From the NCBI RefSeq assembly GCF_000224785.1, contig NZ_AGAV01000019.1, forward strand, positions 124,001 through 188,000: DNA of 64,000 nt, read 5' to 3'. Position numbers and translations under genes: made by a program. Under the pieces are notes generated by a model. That model did not search any database and was not told where the DNA came from. It saw only the letters and a program-made list of their open reading frames with translations. This stretch comes from Lentibacillus jeotgali (GTDB lineage Bacteria > Bacillota > Bacilli > Bacillales > Amphibacillaceae). Positions 42,878-52,082 of the stretch are shown piece after piece. The stretch's first letter is position 1; each line of letters begins with the position of its first letter.

Positions 42878-43802
42878 TTTGAACCAGCTCCAGTATCGGA
42901 TTTTTATCAATTGTTTCCCAATATTGCTCTGAATGTCTCCGGTTGGCAATTTCCATCAGGTATTGTCCGTAGTCAGTCTTTTTCATTCGTTCGCCTTTTT
43001 CATAAAGTGCCTGTTTGCTGAGATAGCCCATATAATAAGCAATTTCCTCCAGGCAGGCGATTTTGAACCCTTGCCGCTGCTGCGTTATCTTGACGAATTC
43101 GGATGCTTCAAACAGGGATTCATGGGTGCCCGCATCCATCCAGGCAAACCCTCTACCCAGCAATTGGACATCAAGCTGATTGCCTTTTAAATATTCCTTG
43201 TTCAAATCGGTGATTTCTGTTTCGCCGCGGTCGGAATATGGCAGCCGTTTTGCGATCTGTGCCGCACGGTTGTCATAAATGTACAGGCCCGCCGCTGCAA
43301 AATCCGATTTTGGGTCTTCCGGTTTTTCCTCAAGGGACAGAACTTTTTGTTTTTCATCAAATTCGACAACACCAAAGCGTTCGGGATCTTTTACGCGGCT
43401 GCCGAAAATAGTAGCGTTTTTGTGGTTCTTGAGAGCGTTTCGGAAAAGTGTCGTGAATCCTTGCCCATAAAATATATTGTCACCAAGAATCAAGGTGACA
43501 TCATCATTGCCGATAAAGTCCTCAGCCAGGATAAAGGCTTCGGGAATGCCATCCGGATTCGCCTGTTCCATATAATGTAGCCTGATGCCGAATGCGGAGC
43601 CATCACCAAGCATTTCCCTGAAACGCGGCATATCGTCCGGTGTGCTGATGACCAGTATATCTTTAATGCCGCCAAGCATCAAAACAGATAACGGATAGTA
43701 AATCATCGGTTTATCATAGACATTGAGCAAATGTTTATTTACGCCATTTGTGCTGGGAGCGAGCCGTGTACCGCTTCCTCCTGCAAGTACAATCCCTTTC
43801 AT
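42870..43802 (-). CDS. rmlA: Glucose-1-phosphate thymidylyltransferase
   Basis: 310 aa. Joins dTTP and glucose 1-phosphate to dTDP-glucose. [13 protein letters not shown] at the N-terminus (LRP-like nucleotide loop), [20 protein letters not shown] and the C-terminal [15 protein letters not shown]. First gene of the minus-strand glycosylation operon. ATG 43802 lies 8 nt after AGGAG. It is slightly longer than typical RmlA (about 290), with extra residues at the C-terminus. Confidence 0.93.
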   Translation of the reverse strand: MKGIVLAGGSGTRLAPSTNGVNKHLLNVYDKPMIYYPLSVLMLGGIKDILVISTPDDMPRFREMLGDGSAFGIRLHYMEQANPDGIPEAFILAEDFIGNDDVTLILGDNIFYGQGFTTLFRNALKNHKNATIFGSRVKDPERFGVVEFDEKQKVLSLEEKPEDPKSDFAAAGLYIYDNRAAQIAKRLPYSDRGETEITDLNKEYLKGNQLDVQLLGRGFAWMDAGTHESLFEASEFVKITQQRQGFKIACLEEIAYYMGYLSKQALYEKGERMKKTDYGQYLMEIANRRHSEQYWETIDKNPILELVQNE

Positions 43803-44066
43803 GCAAACCACTCCTAAAAGGTATAGTCAAAGGTATGGATTACTATCCATAGATTACGCTCGTGATATTATCGTTTATTACCGTTTTTTAAAGAAAATAA
43901 TCTTACAATTTGATTGCGACTTGATTACAAACAAATAGGACTCGCTAAATTAATAGTAATATCAAATTCCTTTTTCTGTAAAGAGTCCTTTTTACTGTTT
44001 TGCAGGGATTTTTACCTGTATGGCGAAATATTAGGAAAGTAACACAAACCAAGGGGGCTATTACCA

Positions 44067-44234
44067 GTGGAGGCAGAAACGATTACAAAACAGCCTGTAA
44101 AGCTTAAGCGTCGTAAAAGAAAATTACTGCTGACGGTTCTTTGGATACTTGCAGCAATCGGCATCGTGCTGTTGATATTCGTAAACGTGTACATAAATAG
44201 ATCGTCAGACGCGACTGGTATCATGATCAGATGA
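44067..44234 (+). CDS. Small single-span membrane protein, function unknown
   Basis: 55 aa, GTG start at 44067 with AAGGGGGC 8 nt upstream. A basic N-terminus (KLKRRKRKLLL) is followed by one hydrophobic helix (TVLWILAAIGIVLLIFVNV) and a short tail. The basic-then-hydrophobic layout predicts the N-terminus inside. No family was recognised. It lies between the divergent rmlA and rpiA and may share a transcript with rpiA. Short length keeps confidence modest. Confidence 0.45.
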   Translation: MEAETITKQPVKLKRRKRKLLLTVLWILAAIGIVLLIFVNVYINRSSDATGIMIR

Positions 44235-44339
44235 ATGACAGGGTAGAAGGAGCATATCACGTGACGCAGACAGATGAACGTGGTGGAATGGAATTAATAG
44301 TGACACCAAATGAAAAATCGACAAAGGAGTGGTGGTGGC

Positions 44340-45038
44340 ATGACGAATCAGAATAATGCCAAGAAACTTGCAGGAGAAGCGTCATTGAAATACATTGAAA
44401 ATAGAATGACAATCGGGCTGGGTTCGGGTTCGACAGTTTATTGGATGATCCGGAAACTCGGCGAACATGTACAAGCTGGTCTGGATATAAAAGGTATTCC
44501 GTCTTCACGTCAGACTCAAAACTGGGCTGAGGCGTTTGGTGTGCCACTCACGGACTTTTCCCAGGCCCGGGAACTTGATGTCGCGATTGATGGTGCTGAC
44601 GAAGTGGACGATCAATGGAATCTGATCAAAGGCGGTGGTGGTGCACTCGTACGTGAGAAAGTCATTGCAGCAGCTGCCCGGAAGTTTGTTGTTATTGTGG
44701 ATGAATCGAAACTGGTTTCCCGGCTTGGGGCTTTTAGACTGCCGGTTGAGATTTTACCGTTCGGCTGGGAAGTGACCGCTGAAAAAATTGCCGAACTGAG
44801 CTGTGATCCGGTTCTCCGCCAGAAAGGTGATGACAGTATTTTTGTATCTGATAATGGGAATTACATTGTGGATTGTGATTTCGGATCCATCAACAACCCA
44901 AAGGCGTTGCATCAGCAAATGAAGCAGCTGACCGGTGTTGTGGAAACCGGACTGTTTCCTGACATGGCTGATGAAGTGATTGCCGGTTATCCTGACCAGG
45001 CGAAATCGCTGTCTGACTTTTTAAATGGGAAGCCATGA
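44340..45038 (+). CDS. rpiA: Ribose-5-phosphate isomerase A
   Basis: 232 aa. Interconverts ribulose 5-phosphate and ribose 5-phosphate. Motifs GLGSGSTVYW (substrate phosphate), DGADEVDDQWNLIKGGGG with the catalytic base region and LVREK. ATG 44340 lies after AAGGAG. It is a functional companion of the rbs operon product but not linked to it. The next frame begins on its stop as ATGA and is a truncated oxidoreductase gene. Confidence 0.92.
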   Translation: MTNQNNAKKLAGEASLKYIENRMTIGLGSGSTVYWMIRKLGEHVQAGLDIKGIPSSRQTQNWAEAFGVPLTDFSQARELDVAIDGADEVDDQWNLIKGGGGALVREKVIAAAARKFVVIVDESKLVSRLGAFRLPVEILPFGWEVTAEKIAELSCDPVLRQKGDDSIFVSDNGNYIVDCDFGSINNPKALHQQMKQLTGVVETGLFPDMADEVIAGYPDQAKSLSDFLNGKP

Positions 45039-45385
45039 ATGTACTCGAATATCCTGAATTCACGGCCACGATTCTTTGTTCAAAAATTACCCAGTCGTCC
45101 AATACATGCGAGATTCATGGTGAAAAGGCGATGTTAGTGTTTGAGAACGCGGGGGATATGTGCAGGCCAAGGATAGTATACAATGAATCCGCGGAAGAAA
45201 GAGTGCTGCAGGCAGACGCCCACCCGAACAATATGGTCCATGAAGCCAGGGAATTTGCCCGGATTATTGAGTCCCGCGATTTGGATGCCTATGAACGGCT
45301 GAAACAGCTCAGTTATGATGTGTTGGCCGTTACAGAAAAAGTCCGGCATGAAAATGGAATTATTTTTGACAGTGAGAAGAAATGA
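45035..45385 (+). pseudogene. 3' remnant of a Gfo/Idh/MocA-family oxidoreductase gene
   Basis: 116 codons that look like the C-terminal third of a Gfo/Idh/MocA dehydrogenase: a beta-sheet core with EYPEFTATILCSKIT, then CEIHGEKAMLVFE and the final helices VHEAREFARIIE and YDVLAVTEKV. The NAD-binding Rossmann domain (about 120-200 residues) is missing. The frame opens exactly on the rpiA stop without its own ribosome site, so it looks like another deletion scar. A stand-alone role is unlikely. Confidence 0.7.
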
Positions 45386-45529
45386 TTGAGGGCCTTGGAC
45401 CGGGTCCTCTTTTAGTATGGTTTTTGAGCTGAAATTTTTGAGAAACAATTGATTCTGAATTTTATTGAAACAAGTGGCAGGCTGGATTATATTAGAGATA
45501 ACCAGAATATAATCAAAAGGAGAACCTTT

Positions 45530-46663
45530 ATGAATATTGTTGTTGCACCGGATTCTTTCAAAGGCAGTCTGACATCGATTCAGGCCTCGGAAATCATGAA
45601 AAGAGCTGTCACAGCAGTTGATAATAACGCCAGCGTTACTTTGAAACCAATGGCTGATGGCGGTGAGGGAACGCTTGAGTCATTGCTTGCTGCCGCCGAT
45701 GGGAAGCGAGTTCATATTAGATGTACAGGATCATTAGGTGAAAATATTGAAACAACATATGCCATCGTTGAGTCAAATACAGCCATCATCGAATGTGCCA
45801 ATATTGCGGGGGTAGTTCAAGTTCCCGAAGATAGACGGCATCCTGATGTTACCACCACGTTTGGAATTGGCGAAGTTATGCTTGATGCACTTGATAAGGG
45901 GTGTACATCCTTTGTAATTGGGCTTGGGGGCAGTGCAACGAACGATGGTGGGCTAGGAATGCTTAAAGCGCTTGGAATGAAAGCATGGGAGCAGAATGGA
46001 AAGGAAACCGGTCAGTTTGGCAGAGATCTGCAGCATATTACTGATATCAGTTTTGCAGAAATTGATCCACGACTTGAAAAAGCAACCATTAAAGTTGCCT
46101 GCGATGTTGATAATCCGCTTTGCGGGGAAAGGGGGGCAACATACGTTTACGGACCGCAAAAAGGGCTGTCGGATAGTGAACTGAAGCAATATGATAACGC
46201 CTTAAACCAGCTTGGGGATACAGTAGAATCAACATTGAACAAAGGGTTTAAAAACATTGCTGGTGCAGGTGCTGCTGGCGGTCTTGGTTTTGCTTTATTA
46301 GCCATTGGAGGTCACCTTGTTTCTGGAGCAAAACTCTTAGCAGAAGTTATAAATATTGAGGAAGCAATTCAAGAAGCTGGTCTTGTTCTGACAGGGGAAG
46401 GGCAGAGTGATGAACAGACACTTTATGGAAAAGCACCGGGCTATATTGCTTCCCTTGCACAGAGAAATCAGGTTCCCGCCGTTTTGGTTTCAGGCAGTCT
46501 TGATGGTGATTTGGATATGTTAAGAGAACATTTTGCAGGCTGTTTCTCAATTGTTAACAAGCCGATGTCACTTAAGGAGTGTATGGAAAAGGCTGATAAG
46601 CTGCTTTATGAGCAAACAAAGCAAGTGATTTACTTAGCAAGTCATTTTCTAGTACGAAAGTAG
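45530..46663 (+). CDS. Glycerate kinase (GarK/GlxK family)
   Basis: 377 aa, glycerate 2-kinase type I. N-terminal VAPDSFKGSLTSIQASEIM, the glycine block GLGGSATNDGGLGML, ACDVDNPLCG and the C-terminal TGEGQSDEQT. It phosphorylates D-glycerate, linking glyoxylate or sugar-acid breakdown to glycolysis. ATG 45530 follows AAAAGGAG; the longer open frame adds 27 unlikely residues. The hydroxyacid dehydrogenase at 18218 could make its substrate, but the genes are far apart. Confidence 0.9.
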   Translation: MNIVVAPDSFKGSLTSIQASEIMKRAVTAVDNNASVTLKPMADGGEGTLESLLAAADGKRVHIRCTGSLGENIETTYAIVESNTAIIECANIAGVVQVPEDRRHPDVTTTFGIGEVMLDALDKGCTSFVIGLGGSATNDGGLGMLKALGMKAWEQNGKETGQFGRDLQHITDISFAEIDPRLEKATIKVACDVDNPLCGERGATYVYGPQKGLSDSELKQYDNALNQLGDTVESTLNKGFKNIAGAGAAGGLGFALLAIGGHLVSGAKLLAEVINIEEAIQEAGLVLTGEGQSDEQTLYGKAPGYIASLAQRNQVPAVLVSGSLDGDLDMLREHFAGCFSIVNKPMSLKECMEKADKLLYEQTKQVIYLASHFLVRK

Positions 46664-46703
46664 CGTGATTAAGACTTTATCGGAAAACAGGATACTTATA
46701 TAT

Positions 46704-46737
46704 AAAAATAAGGACAAGGTCGTTGCCCCGTCCCTTA
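46704..46737 (-). terminator. Terminator of the HAD phosphatase gene
   Basis: On the minus strand AAGGGAC pairs with GTCCTT around a G/C-rich inner part and is followed by ATTTTTAT. The stem includes the stop codon of the gene. Confidence 0.55.
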
Positions 46738-47526
46738 TGCATGCTGAAATAGACCAAGTTGTTTAAGACCATAGGCGATGCCCTCATCGGCAACAGTCGC
46801 TGTTCTGTGCTTGGCATAACGAAACAGATCTTCATGGGAATTACCCATGGCAAATCCCTCACCGACAGCGCCTAGCATTTCCTTGTCATTCATACCATCA
46901 CCAAAGGCAATGGCCTGATCACGGGAGATGTCCAGCAGGCTGAGAATTTGTTCTACTGAATAACCTTTGTTCACGTTTTTTCGCAGAATATCATAACTGT
47001 GCTCCGCTCCATTGACATGAACAGGAGAAAGGCGCAGATTGGATTCAATCTCATACAGGCGGACTTTTTCCGTTGACACATTAAGGACTGTCGCACCCAG
47101 TATCTTGTCCATGATGTCAGGCGTGAACACTGCATTCTTTTTTAGATCAAATATGTCGATAAATTGGCTGATAAATGGTCGATCAAGACTTGTGAAATAA
47201 TTCTTGTCACGCGTGTACATGATCAGTTCGTGGTCATTTTTCTCTGCGATATCAATAAATTGCTCTATGTTTTTCAATGGGATTGGTTCATTTACGATCG
47301 TTTTTCCCTGGTGAATGGCAAAAGCACCGTTGTATGCGATAAATGAATGGACGTCCAGTTCCTCTGCCAGTTCGCTGATTTCATGAAGCGGCCGGCCTGT
47401 CGCAAGAAAAACTTCAACGCCCTGTTTTTTGACAGAAGCTATCGCCTGCTTTGTGATGTCAGAGAAAGTGTGGTCCGGTTTTAAAATCGTTCCGTCAATA
47501 TCGAGAAATAAAATCTTGTATGCCAT
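46735..47526 (-). CDS. Cof-type HAD-IIB phosphatase
   Basis: 263 aa, haloacid dehalogenase superfamily with a C2B cap. Motif I FLDIDGTIL (nucleophile Asp), motif II FLATGRP, motif III Lys in VNKGYSVEQ, motif IV AFGDGMNDKEML. The family dephosphorylates sugar phosphates and flavin precursors; the substrate is not known here. ATG 47526 is behind AGGGAG. Monocistronic, convergent with the glycerate kinase gene. Confidence 0.9.
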   Translation of the reverse strand: MAYKILFLDIDGTILKPDHTFSDITKQAIASVKKQGVEVFLATGRPLHEISELAEELDVHSFIAYNGAFAIHQGKTIVNEPIPLKNIEQFIDIAEKNDHELIMYTRDKNYFTSLDRPFISQFIDIFDLKKNAVFTPDIMDKILGATVLNVSTEKVRLYEIESNLRLSPVHVNGAEHSYDILRKNVNKGYSVEQILSLLDISRDQAIAFGDGMNDKEMLGAVGEGFAMGNSHEDLFRYAKHRTATVADEGIAYGLKQLGLFQHA

Positions 47527-47803
47527 GTTGATCTCCCTAGTCAATATAGTTATAAAAGCATTTTAGCATAGAGGTTGAAATTTTGCGAAGAAATGTTTTG
47601 CTGTAAATCTATTTGGATGGCGGAGTGGGCGCGGGTAATAGCCTGATTTGCTACACTTCACAATTTCAACGGGACCGTTCAAACATGAGGCGGCCACTTA
47701 CATATGCATATTTTAACAGGGTTAAAGCGCCGTTAATACCAAAAACTAATGATGAACAGATTAATTCAAGATCTGTTCGAATTCCCACGAGGAGTGATCA
47801 GTT

Positions 47804-48001
47804 GTGGCAAATAACAAAAATGATTTGTTGGTGTCTGGAGCAGAGGATGCAATGGAAAACATGAAAGAAGAAATTGCAAATGAATTTGGTGTCCAGCCCG
47901 GAGCGGATACAACTGCACGTGAAAATGGCTCTGTGGGAGGCGAAATGGTCAAGCGCATGATCAAAATAGCCGAATCAGGCATGTCCCAAAATAACAAATA
48001 A
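47804..48001 (+). CDS. Alpha/beta-type small acid-soluble spore protein
   Basis: 65 aa. Binds and protects DNA in the dormant spore. The two family blocks are present: [20 protein letters not shown] (with the EFGV germination-protease cleavage site) and [15 protein letters not shown]. Start GTG 47804 behind GAGGAG. It is monocistronic and ends at a strong terminator, as usual for sigma-G-controlled ssp genes; I could not pick out a clear sigma-G promoter. It shows that the organism forms spores. Confidence 0.92.
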   Translation: MANNKNDLLVSGAEDAMENMKEEIANEFGVQPGADTTARENGSVGGEMVKRMIKIAESGMSQNNK

Positions 48002-48024
48002 TTTATTAAGTGGGCTTGCACTGG

Positions 48025-48061
48025 AAAAAAGCCGTTTCAGTTGTCTGAAGCGGCTTTTTTG
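48025..48061 (+). terminator. Terminator of the SASP gene
   Basis: 10-bp stem GCCGTTTCAG with CTGAAGCGGC (one G-T pair), 4-nt loop, flanked by AAAAAA and TTTTTT. Confidence 0.92.
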
Positions 48062-48182
48062 TTTATGAAGAAAAATTTTTAAGGTGGTATTAATTTCATC
48101 TTCTATTCATGCAAATAATATGAGAAGATATGACATATATTCTTAACAAGTATGTCCATTATTTAGGAAGGGAGAGTAAAAT

Positions 48183-49733
48183 ATGGAGTTTGGTATCCTG
48201 TCGCTGCTGCCTCCCGTCATAGCAATTGTACTGGCTCTCATTACCCGTAATGTTATTCCTGCCTTATTTGTCGGGGTCTGGCTGGGAGCGACAATGATGT
48301 ATGACTGGAACCCGTTCATGGGAGTGTATGCAACCTTTAGTGACTTTATTATTCCCAGTGCGGGTGATCCATGGAATGCGACTGTGCTGATTTATTGCGG
48401 ACTTTTTGGTGTATTGATTGCTTTTTTGCAAAAGACTGGTGGTGCAGAAGCTATTGCCAATGCCATTTCCTCAAAAGTTAAAACACCAAGAGGTGCGCAA
48501 GGCTCGACGATGGTGTTCGGGCTGATTATTTTCTTTGAAGACTATTTTAACGCGCTGACAGTTGGAAGTGTGATGCGGTCGGTGACTGACAAAATGCGTG
48601 TATCACGCGAAAAATTAGCCTATATCGTGGATTCCACATCTGCACCGATGTGTCTTTTAGGCCCGGTGTCGACGTGGGTGGTTTTTGTAATGGGGCTGAT
48701 CGGGGCACAGTATACCGAAATGGGAATTTCTGAATCGGAATACATGACCTATATTTTTTCAATTCCATTTAATTTTTATGCTATTTTAGCTATTATCCTT
48801 GTTGGAATCATTGTTTTCCTGAAATGGGATTTCGGACCGATGGCACAAGCGGAACATCGTGCGCGCACTTCCGGTAAAGTCATTCGGGATGATGCTGAGC
48901 CGCCGTCTGATGATCAAATGGCTGAAGTTGACATGCCAGAGGGTTATAAGCCTAAAATCCGCAGCATGGTTGTTCCGATTATTGTACTGGTCGGTATGAT
49001 TCCACCGCTGTTCCTGTGGACCGGGGGATACCCAGAAAAAAGTTTTGTGACGGCATTTGGGGAAGCTGATGGCGCAACATCGATTTTAATCGCTGCATTT
49101 GTGGCCGGAGTTGTAGCACTTGTAATGGGAATGCAGCAAAAACTTTACTCATTTAAAGAATCCATGTCCATCATTGTCAGCGGGTTCCGTAGTATGATGA
49201 TCGTTTACATCATTTTGATATTAGCCTGGTCTATCGGCAGTGTCACAACAGAAGTTGGAACGGCAGAATATATCGTTCATTTTGTTGAACAGACAACATC
49301 AACTGCCATTATTCCGGTACTGCTTTTCTTGATCGGAGCAATTGTTGCGTTTACGACAGGTACTTCATATGGAACATTTTCAATCATGATTCCGATTGCT
49401 ATGCCGCTCGCTGCATCAATGGATATTTCGATGTATTTGGCAATTGCTGCCGTATTTAGCGGCGGAATCTTTGGGGACCACTGTTCACCAATTTCCGATA
49501 CGACGATCCTGTCCTCGGCAGGATCCGGAAGCGACCACATTGACCACGTGAATACACAAATTCCATATGCGATTACGGCGGGAATCAGTGGTATCATGTC
49601 ATTTCTCACAGTTGGACTCTCAGGTTCCCCCGTACTGGCTATCATTGTCGGAGCTGTTGTCTTATTCATTCTAGCCTTTATCATGAATAAAGTGTGGGGA
49701 AGACAAATACCCAATGAACAGGTAACCGTGTAG
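48183..49733 (+). CDS. NhaC-family Na+/H+ antiporter-like transporter
   Basis: 516 aa, 11-12 helices, a paralogue of the protein at 28421. Shared blocks are FFEDYFNALTVGSVMR, VDSTSAPMCLLGPVSTW, FTTGTSYGTFSIM and FGDHCSPISDTTILS. In place of the DYVNS aspartate of the paralogue it has EDYFN, so ion or substrate choice may differ. GGAAGGGAG lies before the ATG. Monocistronic. Confidence 0.88.
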   Translation: MEFGILSLLPPVIAIVLALITRNVIPALFVGVWLGATMMYDWNPFMGVYATFSDFIIPSAGDPWNATVLIYCGLFGVLIAFLQKTGGAEAIANAISSKVKTPRGAQGSTMVFGLIIFFEDYFNALTVGSVMRSVTDKMRVSREKLAYIVDSTSAPMCLLGPVSTWVVFVMGLIGAQYTEMGISESEYMTYIFSIPFNFYAILAIILVGIIVFLKWDFGPMAQAEHRARTSGKVIRDDAEPPSDDQMAEVDMPEGYKPKIRSMVVPIIVLVGMIPPLFLWTGGYPEKSFVTAFGEADGATSILIAAFVAGVVALVMGMQQKLYSFKESMSIIVSGFRSMMIVYIILILAWSIGSVTTEVGTAEYIVHFVEQTTSTAIIPVLLFLIGAIVAFTTGTSYGTFSIMIPIAMPLAASMDISMYLAIAAVFSGGIFGDHCSPISDTTILSSAGSGSDHIDHVNTQIPYAITAGISGIMSFLTVGLSGSPVLAIIVGAVVLFILAFIMNKVWGRQIPNEQVTV

Positions 49734-49771
49734 CGTAAGAGGGCGATGAAAAACGTATGTATACTAAAAGA

Positions 49772-49808
49772 AAGGACTGCTGGAATTGATAGCAGTCCTT
49801 GTAGTTTT
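49772..49808. terminator. Bidirectional terminator between NhaC and PepF genes
   Basis: Perfect 10-bp stem AAGGACTGCT with AGCAGTCCTT, 9-nt loop, T's on the right and A's on the left, between convergent genes. Confidence 0.85.
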
Positions 49809-51494
49809 TTAACTGTTTTGTTCAAGCCACTCTTTTATGGGTTTAACGACTGAATCAACACAGCCATCTGCAAACGGGGAAGTGAGGTTGGCTGATTCAA
49901 CCAGTCCAAGGAATGATTTGGATCCGCCCAGTTTGCACAAATGAAGGTAGTCTTCCCAGGCAGCTTCCGGTTCTTCGCGTGATCGTTTCCAGAACTGGAA
50001 GGCACATATTTGCGCTAAAGTGTAATCGATATAATAAAATGGCACCTCATAAATATGGCCCTGTCTCTGCCAGAATCCGCCATCTTCAAGGTATGGAATT
50101 CCGTCATAATCGCGGTGCGGAAGATAAATTCCTTCGAGCTGTTTCCATGCATCTTTGCGCTCGTCAGGCGTCCAGTCTGGATTTTCGTATACAAGATGCT
50201 GAAATTCATCCACAGCGACACCGTATGGCAGGAATTCCAGGCCTTCTGCCAAATGCGCGTATAGATATTTATCGGTTTCTTCTTCGAAAAATAGTGACAT
50301 CCATGGCCATGTGAAAAATTCCATGCTCATTGAGTGAATCTCAGCTGCTTCACTTGTTGGTATGATGTATTCCGGAATGCCGATTTTGCGGCTGGAGTAA
50401 AACTGAAAGGCATGCCCTGCTTCATGCGTCAGTACATCAATGTCACCTGACGTTCCATTGAAATTGGAAAAGATGAATGGTGATTCGTAGTCCTCGATAA
50501 AAGTGCAGTACCCGCCTGCTTCCTTGCCCTGTTTCGCTTCCAGATCCATCAGATTACGGTTAAGCAAAAACTGGAAAAACGTCTTTGTTTCAGGCGACAG
50601 TTCGGCATACATTTTTTTGCCGTTGTCAATAATCCATTCAGACGACCCTTTTGGAGTGGCGTTGCCATCAGGGAACTCGAGATTTTCATCGTGAAATTTA
50701 AGTTTGTCCACACCGATTCGCGCTGCCTGCTTCTCATAAAGTTTTGTAACGAGCGGTACAATTGATTCCCGCACCTGCTTGCGGAAGTTAGCCACCATAT
50801 CTGCATCATAGTCAATACGCTGCATACGAAGATAGCCGAGCTCCACAAAGTTTTGATAGCCTAAGGCGACAGCAATCTCATGACGTGTTTTCACAAGCTG
50901 GTCATAAATGTCATCAAACTTCTCAGCGTTTTCGGCAAAAAAGCCGGCACTGGCTTCGACAGCTTTTTTACGAATGGAACGGTCCGTATGTTCCGTAAAA
51001 GGACTTAGCTGAGCAAGTGTGTATGTATCACCGTTGAATTCCATCTGGGCTGAGGCGACCAGCTTGGAATATTCAGTCGACAACTTGTTTTCTTTTTGCA
51101 GTAATGGCATGACTTCCGGTGAAAAAATTTTTATTTCGGATTCAGCAATTTTAAACAGCTGTGTGCCCCATGTATCTTCCAAATCACGTCGAAAGGGGGA
51201 CCCCAGCAGTTCTTTGTAAAATGTCGTGGTCATTTCCTGTATTTCCGGTTCAATATCATCGAAAAAATCACGTTCTGCCTGGTAGTAGTCATCGTTCATA
51301 TCAATTGAGGCTCGAATATAAACCAAGTTTTCAAGTGTTGCCAGCCGATTGCGAAAATCGTTAATCTCGGCAACCGCCTCATTTTGTTGATCGATGGTTG
51401 AAGCGGCCCTGAATTTTTTCAAAAGGTTATGGAATGTTTCTTTTTCCCGCTTCATATCAGGCCGTGTGTATTTGTAATCTTCAAAAGTCTGCAT
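49809..51494 (-). CDS. M3 family oligoendopeptidase (PepF type)
   Basis: 561 aa zinc peptidase that cuts short peptides in the cytoplasm. The HExxH motif lies in LTHEAGHAFQF (about residue 348) and the third ligand in the following SEAAEIHSMSMEF block. The all-helical architecture and length match the shorter M3 oligoendopeptidases of Bacillus. GAGGAGGAG lies before the ATG. Monocistronic. Confidence 0.9.
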   Translation of the reverse strand: MQTFEDYKYTRPDMKREKETFHNLLKKFRAASTIDQQNEAVAEINDFRNRLATLENLVYIRASIDMNDDYYQAERDFFDDIEPEIQEMTTTFYKELLGSPFRRDLEDTWGTQLFKIAESEIKIFSPEVMPLLQKENKLSTEYSKLVASAQMEFNGDTYTLAQLSPFTEHTDRSIRKKAVEASAGFFAENAEKFDDIYDQLVKTRHEIAVALGYQNFVELGYLRMQRIDYDADMVANFRKQVRESIVPLVTKLYEKQAARIGVDKLKFHDENLEFPDGNATPKGSSEWIIDNGKKMYAELSPETKTFFQFLLNRNLMDLEAKQGKEAGGYCTFIEDYESPFIFSNFNGTSGDIDVLTHEAGHAFQFYSSRKIGIPEYIIPTSEAAEIHSMSMEFFTWPWMSLFFEEETDKYLYAHLAEGLEFLPYGVAVDEFQHLVYENPDWTPDERKDAWKQLEGIYLPHRDYDGIPYLEDGGFWQRQGHIYEVPFYYIDYTLAQICAFQFWKRSREEPEAAWEDYLHLCKLGGSKSFLGLVESANLTSPFADGCVDSVVKPIKEWLEQNS

Positions 51495-51628
51495 CTGTTC
51501 ACTCCTCCTCAGAAATAAGTATTCGACATTTTCTTGAAAAATCCTGTTTATGTAAGGATTAAATTGACTTTGTTTAAACGTATAGATAAAATGTAATGTA
51601 GTAAAATAAAGTTTGATGAGGTGAGTTT

Positions 51629-51904
51629 ATGTTTTTTGTGGCCCTGACTATCAGTATTTCGATTCTGGTGGTCATCATGATCGCCAATATCATTGTTTCC
51701 CTGGCATCATCTAATGGGGGTGTGGGTATTTTTATTCCCATGGCTATAGTGTCTGTTGCCGGTCTTATCATGGTGGCGATTTCATCATTTGCAAAAATCG
51801 AAATGATGGGATTAGGCTTTGGCGGATGGGGCGGAGCCAGCCTGTTTGCTGCAGCACTCGCTGGAATAGCAACATCCCTTGTCGAAACCTATCGCCATTC
51901 ATAA
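51629..51904 (+). CDS. YesK-like small membrane protein
   Basis: 91 aa with three hydrophobic helices, glycine-rich in the last (GLGFGGWGGASLFAAALAG). The pattern resembles the YesK-like family of Bacillus, whose function is unknown. GAGGTGA lies before the ATG and a terminator follows. Confidence 0.75.
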   Translation: MFFVALTISISILVVIMIANIIVSLASSNGGVGIFIPMAIVSVAGLIMVAISSFAKIEMMGLGFGGWGGASLFAAALAGIATSLVETYRHS

Positions 51905-51923
51905 TCTAAACGTATTAAGAACA

Positions 51924-51956
51924 GATATCTGCCTGACTGAAAGGCGGATATTTTTT
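51924..51956 (+). terminator. Terminator of the YesK-like gene
   Basis: ATATCTGCCT with AAGGCGGATA, 6-nt loop and six T's. Confidence 0.85.
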
Positions 51957-52024
51957 ATCTTCCGGCAGAACCGAAGAATTATCACCGGGAGAACGAAAAT
52001 ATCAACAGAAGGACAGTATTTTAT

Positions 52025-52049
52025 GCCCGGGGAAACGTAATCCCCGGGC
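52025..52049. other. Very stable GC-rich hairpin downstream of cvfB
   Basis: GCCCGGGGA pairs perfectly with TCCCCGGGC around 7 nt, 34 bp past the cvfB stop on the minus strand. It has no T-run, so it may stabilise the message end and not terminate it. Confidence 0.5.
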
Positions 52050-52082
52050 CTGAGCTTTGACCGCAATGCTGTTTTGCCAAAA

